Position numbers and translations under genes: made by a program. Source: Streptosporangiaceae bacterium (GTDB lineage: Bacteria; Actinomycetota; Actinomycetes; Streptosporangiales; Streptosporangiaceae). From it: a stretch of DNA of 18,325 bases. The notes beneath the pieces are model-generated. The model made no database searches, was not told the DNA's origin, and saw only the letters and a program-made list of their open reading frames with translations. The stretch spans positions 1 to 18,325 of the forward strand of contig JASHOI010000051.1 in the NCBI GenBank assembly GCA_030041195.1, given 5' to 3'. This document shows, piece by piece, positions 12,663 to 18,325 of this stretch; position 1 is the stretch's first letter; each line of letters begins with the position of its first letter.

Positions 12663-13442
12663 CTAGGCCCGGTGGCGGTTCCAGTCCGGCTTGCGCTTCT
12701 CCAGAAACGCGCGCATTCCCTCGCGGGCGTCCGGCAACTGGCTGGTCGCGGCCATCACCTCGACGGCGTAGGCGTACGCCTTCGGCTGGTCCAGGTCGAT
12801 CTGCGCGTACAGGGCCTGCTTGCCGATGCCCTTGCTGACCGGGGAGCCAAGCGTCACCCGCTCGAGCAGGTCGGCGGTGGCGGAGTCGAGCTGGTCAGCG
12901 GGCACGACCCGGTTGACAAGGCCCCAGTCCAGCGCGGTCCTGGCGTCGATCACGTCGCCGGACAGGGCCATCTCCATGGCCCGCTTCCTGCCAACGTTCC
13001 TGGCGATCGCCACCATCGGCGTGTGGCAGAACCAGCCACCCTTGCCGCCCGGGGCGGCGAAGCCGGCGTTCTCGCTGGCCACGGCCAGGTCGGCGGTCGC
13101 GACGAGCTGGCACCCGGCCGCCGTGGCCAGCCCGTGCACCCGCGCCACGACCGGCTGCGGCACGCGCTGGATGAGGTCCATCAGCTCGGTGCAGGTCTGC
13201 AGCAGGGAGCGGACCGCGGGCAGGTCGCCGTCGACGACGTCGGCGAAGTCGTGCCCGGCGCTGAACACCGGGCCGTTTCCGGCCAGCACGATGCCGACGG
13301 CGTCGCTGTCACCGATCTGGCTGAACGCCGCGATCAGCTCGCGCATGTGCTCCAGCGACAGCGCGTTGCGCCGCTGCGGCCGGTTCATCGTCACGGTCGC
13401 GAACTCGGCCGACCGCTCGACCAGGATGTGCTCGTACTCCAC
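12663..13442 (-). CDS. Enoyl-CoA hydratase/isomerase family protein lacking catalytic Glu
   Basis: The product is a 259-residue crotonase-fold protein. The CoA-binding and oxyanion-hole segments are present: NRPQRRNAL (20-28), FSAGHDF (60-66) and HGLATAAGCQL (103-113). The two glutamates that hydrate enoyl-CoA in rat ECH are replaced by Q112 (GGCE position) and G132 (FGQPE position, here FAAPG). This pattern and the SAGHDF sequence resemble the ECHDC3 subgroup, so simple hydratase activity is unlikely; another acyl-CoA reaction or a binding role is possible. GTG at 13442 has AGGAGG 5 nt upstream, a strong start. It lies 45 bp downstream of the TMEM175-like gene on the same strand. Confidence 0.88.
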   Translation of the reverse strand: MEYEHILVERSAEFATVTMNRPQRRNALSLEHMRELIAAFSQIGDSDAVGIVLAGNGPVFSAGHDFADVVDGDLPAVRSLLQTCTELMDLIQRVPQPVVARVHGLATAAGCQLVATADLAVASENAGFAAPGGKGGWFCHTPMVAIARNVGRKRAMEMALSGDVIDARTALDWGLVNRVVPADQLDSATADLLERVTLGSPVSKGIGKQALYAQIDLDQPKAYAYAVEVMAATSQLPDAREGMRAFLEKRKPDWNRHRA

Positions 13443-13487
13443 GGCCGCCTCCTACCCGCTCCTTTATCCGCAGCCTACGCGCCGGGA

Positions 13488-14204
13488 CTAACGCGGGGCC
13501 GCCCCAGACGGCCCGGCCTCGCCGGACGGGCCTGTCGCGGGGGCCGTCTCTTCCGGCAGCGGGTGGTGACGCATCCACCAGTCGACGATCCGCGGTACCA
13601 GGGCGAGCAGCAGCCAGATGTACTTCGCGTTGTCGGCGTTCACCCAGGCCAGGCCCATGGATGCGGCAAGGACCAGCACCGTTCCCATCGAGCGGAGGAA
13701 CGCGGCGCGCCGGTTGGCGGCGTGCGACCCGGGGGTCATCAGGCCCCGGCGCCGCCCGAGTTCGGCCGTCGCCTGCGTGGCCAGGGCGGCCAGCAGCAGG
13801 TTCAGCGCGAAGATGTCCACCGCGAGCGGGTTGCTGCCGTACTCACCCAGCATGTCGCTGGTGAACGGCATGATCGTGATCGTGAACAGGAAGGCGAAGT
13901 TCCACCAGGCCAGGCCCTCCCGCTGACCGGCCAGGTGCTGGAATACCCGATGATGGACCAGCCAGAACTGCGCCACCACGTAGAACGAGATCGCGTAGGC
14001 GATCAGCTGGTCGCCGCCCCTGGACAGCGCGGAGGCGAGAGCGGAGGCCGAGTTCGCCGACGCGCTCGGCAGCGACGGCACCCGCAGCTGCAGCACCAGC
14101 AGGGTGAGGGCGATCGCGACCACGCCGTCGGACAGCGCGAGCAGCCGATCGATGCTCGGCATGTCGTCGTCCTGCTGGCTGATGCGGCCTGATTCCGTGG
14201 ACAT
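13488..14204 (-). CDS. TMEM175-family (DUF1211) potassium channel-like membrane protein
   Basis: The product is a 238-residue protein with about six transmembrane helices and a Pro/Gly-rich C-terminal tail. The TM1 signature RLLALSDGVVAIALTLLVL matches the RxxxFSDGVxAIAxTLL motif of bacterial TMEM175 channels, with Leu in place of the usual Phe before SDG. Further helices include the QFWLVHHRVFQHL and WWNFAFLFTITIMPFTSDMLGEY segments, typical of the family. Prokaryotic members form leaky K+ channels as tetramers. ATG at 14204 is taken as start; GTG at 14222 and ATG at 14162 are alternatives and none has a strong Shine-Dalgarno. It follows the SGNH gene after a hairpin and precedes the crotonase-fold gene. 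Confidence 0.85.
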   Translation of the reverse strand: MSTESGRISQQDDDMPSIDRLLALSDGVVAIALTLLVLQLRVPSLPSASANSASALASALSRGGDQLIAYAISFYVVAQFWLVHHRVFQHLAGQREGLAWWNFAFLFTITIMPFTSDMLGEYGSNPLAVDIFALNLLLAALATQATAELGRRRGLMTPGSHAANRRAAFLRSMGTVLVLAASMGLAWVNADNAKYIWLLLALVPRIVDWWMRHHPLPEETAPATGPSGEAGPSGAAPR

Positions 14205-14230
14205 GGCCACCAAGCTTCCCACGGCCAGCG

Positions 14231-14276
14231 GACCTGGCGGCCCGCCCCGTCCGGCTAGCTGGCCGCCGGCCAGGTC
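14231..14276 (-). terminator. Hairpin at the end of the SGNH gene
   Basis: GACCTGGC (14231-14238) and GCCAGGTC (14269-14276) are perfect 8-bp arms, with further GGCC/GGCC pairing inside. The structure overlaps the SGNH stop codon (14275-14277) and lies 27 nt before the TMEM175-like start, so it could end or attenuate read-through between the two genes. Confidence 0.45.
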
Positions 14277-15114
14277 ATGAAGCGGAAACGCCGGCGGGCG
14301 CGGCCGCGGCGGGGATCGCGGCGAGCAGCGCGCGCGTCCAGTCCCGGTACCCGTGCTCGCTGGGATGGAAGCTGTCGGACGCGAACTTGCCGGTCCACGG
14401 CGGCAGGAAGTGGGCGGACACCTCGGCGACCGGCAGGCCGCGAGCCCCGGCGGTCCGATGGATGGTCTGGTTGATCCGGGTCACGTACGGAATGCTGGCC
14501 CGGCCGACGATGCCCCAGATCCCGGTGGGCAGCGGCAAGTCAAGCAGCACCGTGTTGGCGGGGACCGCGCCGATCAGCGTGCGCAGGTCGGCGAACAGCT
14601 TCGCCGGGGCAGAGTAGAAGATGTCGTTGGCCCCGATCCCGCAGCTCACCAGGTCGGCACCGGCCGGAAGCAGGGGCAGCTGATCGCGCAGCACGTCACG
14701 GATGAGCGCGCCGGACAGGGACAGATTCAGCACCCGCCACGGCTGCCCCGTCCGCTGCCGCAGCTCGGCGAGGACCTGGCCCACGTAGCCGCCCAGCGGG
14801 CTTGGCGCACCCAGCCCCTGGGCGGTCGAGTCGCCGAGAACTACCCATAGCGGGCCGTTCTCCGCGAGCACGCGGTTGTTGTGCGCGTGCCAGTGGCTGG
14901 CGAACGTGATGCAGTCCCCGCGCAGCGCGATGACGCCGTCGGCCCAGCGCCCGAACCGGCCGTACCGCAGCCCGGACACGTCGGCCGCGGGGTTGCGGGT
15001 CAGGTACGTGGCCGCGGTCGCGACGATCTCGACCGGGGAGCGGCGCCGGCTGCCGTTGCCGCCGGACAGCGCTACCATCCAGGAAGGGCGGGACACCGTT
15101 GATGCCTGATGCAT
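14275..15114 (-). CDS. SGNH/GDSL-family hydrolase
   Basis: The product is a 279-residue esterase/acylhydrolase-type protein. SGNH blocks are in order: block I WVVLGDSTAQG with catalytic S96, a conserved Gly in the APSPLGGY region (block II), block III GIGANDIFY with N163, and block V DSFHPSEHG with D247 and H250. About 85 residues precede block I, more than in minimal SGNH enzymes, and contain no signal peptide or membrane helix. ATG at 15114 is chosen because GAGGG lies 6 nt upstream; an upstream GTG (15238-15240) and ATG at 15078 lack one. It follows the GT4 glycosyltransferase on the same strand, so deacylation of a glycolipid or glycoconjugate is a reasonable inference but substrate is unknown. 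Confidence 0.87.
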   Translation of the reverse strand: MHQASTVSRPSWMVALSGGNGSRRRSPVEIVATAATYLTRNPAADVSGLRYGRFGRWADGVIALRGDCITFASHWHAHNNRVLAENGPLWVVLGDSTAQGLGAPSPLGGYVGQVLAELRQRTGQPWRVLNLSLSGALIRDVLRDQLPLLPAGADLVSCGIGANDIFYSAPAKLFADLRTLIGAVPANTVLLDLPLPTGIWGIVGRASIPYVTRINQTIHRTAGARGLPVAEVSAHFLPPWTGKFASDSFHPSEHGYRDWTRALLAAIPAAAAPAGVSAS

Positions 15115-15271
15115 GCCCGTCCCTCTTGACGCTAACCGGCGGATGCTGACGCTAGAGCTGAACGAAGCTAAACGAATACGCCACGAGCTGTCAACGCTTC
15201 GGTGTACGCAGCATGTCGGCGCCGCGCGTGACCGGCCCACCTGGGCGACGCGCGCCCAGCGCCAGCGCCCG

Positions 15272-16426
15272 CTACGTGCCGACGCGGACGGCCGGTGTTC
15301 CCTCGCCGCCGCGCGGCAGCGGGGTCAGCCCGTGCGCGCCGAGGAACCCGTCCACGGCCGTCGGCCAGTCGAACCGTTCCGCCTGCTGGCGGGCCAGCCG
15401 CCGGCGCTCGGTGGCGTCGCGCCGCAGCAGCCGCTCGACGGCATCGGCGCACGCCGCGTCGTTGTCCTCGGCGGCCAGGCCGGCCTGGCCGATGACCTCG
15501 GGCAGCGCGCTCCGGCTGCTGACCACCACGGGCGTGCCGCTGGCCAGAGCCTCGAGCGCGGAAAGGCCGAACGTCTCGGCCGGGCCGGGGGCGATGACCA
15601 CGTCCGCGCTCGCGAGCAGCCGCGCCAGCGATCCGCGGTTGGCCACGTGGCCAAGGAACCTGACCGGCAGCCCGGCCGCCTTCGCGTGCAGCGACCGGCG
15701 CAGCGGGCCGTCGCCCGCGACGACCAGGACCGCGTGCATGCCCCGGCGGAGCAGTTCGGCCAGCGCGCCGATGGCGCGCTCGGGCCGCTTTTCCGGCGAG
15801 AGCCTGCTGCAGTGCACCAGCAGGCGTTCGCTGCCGGGTGCGAGCTCGGAGCGCAGGATCTCATCGAAGCGGGCGGGATGGAAGCTGGCCAGGTCGACCC
15901 CCAACGGCACCTGGACCAGGTTCGGCACCCCGAGCCGCCGGAACTCCGCGGCCGCCCACGCCGTGGTGCAGACAACCACGTCGAACGATGACGCGGTATC
16001 CCGGTTGAGCCGGTCGACGAGTTTGCGCACGGACAGGCCCGGCGGCCGGAACATCTGCGCCAGCGCGGCCAGGCTGTCGTGGGAGACCATCATCGACCGC
16101 ACGCCGTAGCGGCGGGCCCAGCCGCCGGTCCAGCGCAGCGTGGTGCGGTCGGACACCTCGAGCCGGTCCGGCTGCAGGCCCTCGAGCAGCCGCCGCAGCG
16201 ACCGCCGCGCGGTGATCGCCCGGTACCCGCCGGTGCCGGGGACCGGCACGCCGGGGACCGTGATCACCAGACCCTGCCGGGTCTGGCGGCGCTCCGCCCG
16301 GGCGCCGGGGACAACCAGCACCGGCTCATGCCCGGCCGCCAGGTAGCCCGCGCCGAGTTCGGCGAGGGCGGTCCGCAGCCCGCCGGAGGCAGGCGCGACG
16401 TAATTGGCGAGCCGCACGACCCTCAC
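15272..16426 (-). CDS. GT4-family glycosyltransferase (mannosyltransferase-like)
   Basis: The product is a 384-residue GT-B retaining glycosyltransferase. The N-terminal acceptor domain shows the glycine loop APASGGLRTALAELG; the C-terminal donor domain shows HCSRLSPEKRPE, VVAGDGPLRRSL, VRFLGHV and the E-x7-E motif PAETFGLSALEALASGTP with E284 and E292. This pattern matches actinobacterial GDP-mannose-dependent alpha-mannosyltransferases of the MgtA/PimB type, acting on the cytoplasmic side of the membrane, but donor and acceptor are inferred only. GTG at 16426 is used; TTG at 16447 would add seven residues and neither has a good Shine-Dalgarno. It heads the minus-strand series with the SGNH hydrolase 157 bp downstream and is divergent from the GlcD-type gene. 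Confidence 0.85.
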   Translation of the reverse strand: MRVVRLANYVAPASGGLRTALAELGAGYLAAGHEPVLVVPGARAERRQTRQGLVITVPGVPVPGTGGYRAITARRSLRRLLEGLQPDRLEVSDRTTLRWTGGWARRYGVRSMMVSHDSLAALAQMFRPPGLSVRKLVDRLNRDTASSFDVVVCTTAWAAAEFRRLGVPNLVQVPLGVDLASFHPARFDEILRSELAPGSERLLVHCSRLSPEKRPERAIGALAELLRRGMHAVLVVAGDGPLRRSLHAKAAGLPVRFLGHVANRGSLARLLASADVVIAPGPAETFGLSALEALASGTPVVVSSRSALPEVIGQAGLAAEDNDAACADAVERLLRRDATERRRLARQQAERFDWPTAVDGFLGAHGLTPLPRGGEGTPAVRVGT

Positions 16427-16477
16427 GCACCGATCATCGCGTCGCAAGGTTCAGTAATGCGGAACTCGGCGTGACAG

Positions 16478-16487
16478 GTTCGCGAAC
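16478..16487. promoter_or_regulatory. Perfect 10-bp palindrome, possible operator
   Basis: GTTCGCGAAC is a perfect palindrome in the 153-bp gap between the divergent glycosyltransferase and GlcD-type genes. It does not match the actinobacterial LexA box, which has a wider spacing between GAAC and GTTC. The binding protein is unknown. Confidence 0.3.
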
Positions 16488-16543
16488 ATGGAGATTGTTG
16501 CGCGACCACAGCACACCCGGGCGTCGCGTTCCGGGTAGTCTTT

Positions 16544-16559
16544 GTTACCAACCAGTAAC
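16544..16559. promoter_or_regulatory. Inverted repeat upstream of GlcD-type gene
   Basis: GTTACCAACCAGTAAC has 5-bp arms (GTTAC/GTAAC) around 6 nt and ends 20 nt before the GTG start, within one of the more AT-rich parts of the gap. It is well placed for a repressor site, perhaps of GntR or TetR type, but no regulator gene is adjacent in the window. Confidence 0.4.
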
Positions 16560-16579
16560 TTACGGAGATCGGAGTCCCG

Positions 16580-17947
16580 GTGACCGACCTGCGATCGGCG
16601 CTCGGCGAGGCCGTGGGCGCCAGCCACGTGCTAACCGACAGCCCGCCCGAGTACGGGCATGACGAGAGCCTGACGGTCGCGGCCGTCGCGCCGGCGTTCG
16701 TGGTCAAGCCGGGCAGCACCGGCGAGGTGGCGGCCGTGCTGCGGGTCGCGGCCGCCCACGGCCTGAAGGTGACCGCGCGCGGCTCGGGCACCGGGCTTTC
16801 CGGCGCCGCGGTGCCCGGCGGCGGGGGCCTGGTGGTCTCGTTCGAGCGGATGAACCAGGTGCTCGAGATCGACGCCGCGAACCACGCCGCGACCGTGCAG
16901 CCCGGCGTGACGCTGGCCGCCCTGGACGAGGCCGCAGCCGCGCAGGGCCTGGTCTACCCGGTCTACCCGGGCGAGATGAGCGCCAGCCTGGGCGGGACCA
17001 TCGCCACCAACGCGGGCGGAATGCGCGCCGTCAAGTACGGCGTCACCCGCAACCACGTGCTGGGCCTCGAGGCCGTGCTGGCGTCCGGCGAGGTGCTGCG
17101 CACCGGCGGGAAGATCGTGAAGGAGAGCAGCGGGTACGACCTGACCCAGCTGATCGTCGGCTCGGAGGGCACCCTGGCGCTGGTCACCGAGGCCACGCTC
17201 CGGCTGTACCCGCGGCTTCCGGCCCAGGCTACGGTGCTGGCGCCGTTCGCCTCGCTCGAGCAGGTGACCGGCGCCGTCCCGGCGATCGTGGCCAGCGGCA
17301 TCGGGCCGCTGGTTCTCGAGTACATCGACGTGATGACGATGGCCGTGATCACCGCGAACGAGAACGTCGACTTCGGGATCCCGGCGGCGGTGCGCGACCG
17401 GACGCTGGCCTATCTGGTCGTGGTGCTGGAGGAGCGCGACGACGAGCGCCTGGCCGGTGCCACGGAGGAGACGGCCGATCTGCTGACGCGCCTCGGCGCT
17501 CCGGACGTCTACGTGCTGCCGGCCCAGGCCGCGCGGCGGCTGATCGAGGCGCGGGAGAAGGCGTTCTGGGCGGCCAAGGGCGCCGGCGCCGACGACATCG
17601 TCGACACGGTCGTGCCGCGCGCGGCCATGGCGGGCTTCCTGGCCGAGGCCGCGCAGATCGCCAGCGACCACGGCGGTCTGGTGGTCGGCGCCGGGCACGC
17701 GGGCGACGGCAACGTGCACCTCGCGGTGTTCCAGCCCGATCCCGAGGCGCGCGCCGGGCTGCTGCGCAACCTCTTCGCGGCCGCGGTGTCCCGGGGCGGC
17801 GCGATCAGCGGCGAGCACGGGATCGGCCAGGCCAAGAAGCGCTACTGGCTGGAGCTGGCCGACCCGGTGGCCGTCGAACTCATGCGCCGGGTGAAGCAGG
17901 CCTTCGACCCGCAGGGCATGCTAGGCCCCGGATCGGCGTTCGGCTGA
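16580..17947 (+). CDS. GlcD-type FAD-linked 2-hydroxyacid oxidase/dehydrogenase
   Basis: The product is a 455-residue VAO/PCMH-fold flavoprotein like glycolate oxidase subunit GlcD or D-lactate dehydrogenase, oxidising a 2-hydroxyacid to a 2-oxoacid. The FAD domain (about 35-215) shows ARGSGTGLSGAAVPGGGG, GGTIATNAGGMRAVKYG and IVGSEGTLALVTEATLRLYP. The C-terminal domain shows GHAGDGNVHL (from 372) and SGEHGIGQAKKRYW (GEHGIG from 411), the usual substrate/cofactor-binding motifs. GTG at 16580 has GGAG 5 nt upstream. The next gene, a ThDP enzyme, starts 30 bp downstream with its own Shine-Dalgarno, so the two form an operon. GlcE and GlcF partners are not in the window. Exact substrate (glycolate, lactate or other) cannot be told. 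Confidence 0.9.
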   Translation: MTDLRSALGEAVGASHVLTDSPPEYGHDESLTVAAVAPAFVVKPGSTGEVAAVLRVAAAHGLKVTARGSGTGLSGAAVPGGGGLVVSFERMNQVLEIDAANHAATVQPGVTLAALDEAAAAQGLVYPVYPGEMSASLGGTIATNAGGMRAVKYGVTRNHVLGLEAVLASGEVLRTGGKIVKESSGYDLTQLIVGSEGTLALVTEATLRLYPRLPAQATVLAPFASLEQVTGAVPAIVASGIGPLVLEYIDVMTMAVITANENVDFGIPAAVRDRTLAYLVVVLEERDDERLAGATEETADLLTRLGAPDVYVLPAQAARRLIEAREKAFWAAKGAGADDIVDTVVPRAAMAGFLAEAAQIASDHGGLVVGAGHAGDGNVHLAVFQPDPEARAGLLRNLFAAAVSRGGAISGEHGIGQAKKRYWLELADPVAVELMRRVKQAFDPQGMLGPGSAFG

Positions 17948-17977
17948 CGGTCAGCACCCACCCGCGGGAGGTTTCGC

Positions 17978-18325
17978 ATGAACGGCGCACAGGCCCTGAT
18001 CCGCACGCTCACCGGGTCCGGCGTTGACGTGTGCTTCAGCAACCCGGGGACCTCGGAGATGCACTTCGTCGCGGCGCTGGACAGCGTGCCGGAGATGCGC
18101 GGCCTGCTGTGCCTGTTCGAGGGCGTGGCGACCGGCGGGGCGGATGGCTACGGGCGGATGGCCGGGCGGCCGGCCGCGGCGCTGCTGCACCTCGGCCCCG
18201 GCCTGGCGAACGGGTTGGCCAACCTGCACAACGCGCGGCGCGCCCGCACCCCGCTGCTCGCGGTGGTTGGCGACCACGCCACGTACCACAAGCGGTTCGA
18301 CGCGCCGCTCGAGTCGGACATCGAC
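17978..18325 (+). CDS. Thiamine-diphosphate enzyme, acetolactate synthase-like (partial)
   Basis: The first 116 residues of a ThDP-dependent enzyme are present; the gene is cut by the window end with no stop. The Pyr domain begins [20 protein letters not shown] and shows [27 protein letters not shown] with the cofactor-activating E48, and [20 protein letters not shown], all typical of acetolactate synthase large-subunit-like and benzoylformate decarboxylase-like proteins. ATG at 17978 has GGGAGG 6 nt upstream. Following a 2-hydroxyacid oxidase by 30 bp, it may decarboxylate or condense the 2-oxoacid that enzyme produces. The reaction cannot be fixed without the C-terminal half. Confidence 0.85.
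   Translation, partial: MNGAQALIRTLTGSGVDVCFSNPGTSEMHFVAALDSVPEMRGLLCLFEGVATGGADGYGRMAGRPAAALLHLGPGLANGLANLHNARRARTPLLAVVGDHATYHKRFDAPLESDID

Noticed and set aside
12660..14192. Long plus-strand open frame (510 codons) opposite the crotonase and TMEM175-like genes
   Set aside because: It is antisense to two well-supported genes, Arg/Gly/His-rich and without motifs, as expected for high-GC DNA. The same applies to long antisense frames at 8385-9779 and 16631-17818.
16488..16538. Sixteen-residue ORF upstream of the GlcD-type gene
   Set aside because: Only a weak AGG precedes its ATG, it has no recognisable leader features, and no downstream RNA structure requires it.
1..18325. Mobile element, CRISPR array, tRNA or biosynthetic gene cluster
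   Set aside because: No transposase, integrase, regularly spaced repeat array, tRNA-like cloverleaf or PKS/NRPS/RiPP gene was recognised on either strand.

Overview
The window is GC-rich (roughly 70 percent by eye) chromosomal DNA with strong third-position GC bias, frequent GTG/TTG starts and several likely leaderless genes. A WhiB-family iron-sulfur regulator, a GT4 mannosyltransferase-like enzyme and many small MarR/TetR/XRE regulators point to an actinomycete, probably a soil or filamentous one. I see no tRNA, rRNA, CRISPR array, transposase, integrase or phage gene. All assignments come from reading motifs; no database search was run.

Region 1 (37-4263) is a compact module for D-amino-acid-containing peptides. 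A DadA-like FAD oxidoreductase and an APC permease overlap by 4 bp on the minus strand. Divergent from them, a DppA-type D-aminopeptidase overlaps an XRE-cupin regulator by 8 bp. The likely logic is cleavage, uptake and oxidative deamination under one sensor-regulator. A strong hairpin with a duplicated arm closes the block.

Region 2 (4362-8093) holds a GNAT acetyltransferase, a nitronate monooxygenase, a divergent tartrate/D-malate dehydrogenase-type enzyme and a small helix-turn-helix protein. The 134-bp gap before the GNAT gene carries an 18-codon leader ORF with its own Shine-Dalgarno and three mutually exclusive RNA pairings. This looks like an attenuator and is the most interesting non-coding signal here.

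Region 3 (8094-12103) begins with a 276-bp gap containing a plus-strand promoter-like site, a cluster of GTAC motifs and four hairpins in tandem (a possible small RNA or the MFS 3' UTR). Two regulator/enzyme pairs follow: a DHA2-type MFS exporter divergent from a MarR regulator, and an aldo/keto reductase divergent from a TetR regulator. Each pair has an inverted repeat between the two starts.

Region 4 (12117-16426) is a minus-strand series: GT4 glycosyltransferase, SGNH hydrolase, TMEM175-like channel, crotonase-fold protein lacking both catalytic glutamates, WhiB regulator and an unlisted 24-residue membrane miniprotein that may start at ATT.

Region 5 (16580-18325) is a plus-strand pair: a GlcD-type FAD 2-hydroxyacid oxidase and the first 116 codons of a thiamine-diphosphate enzyme, cut by the window end. 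Together they suggest oxidation of a 2-hydroxyacid followed by decarboxylation or carboligation of the 2-oxoacid.
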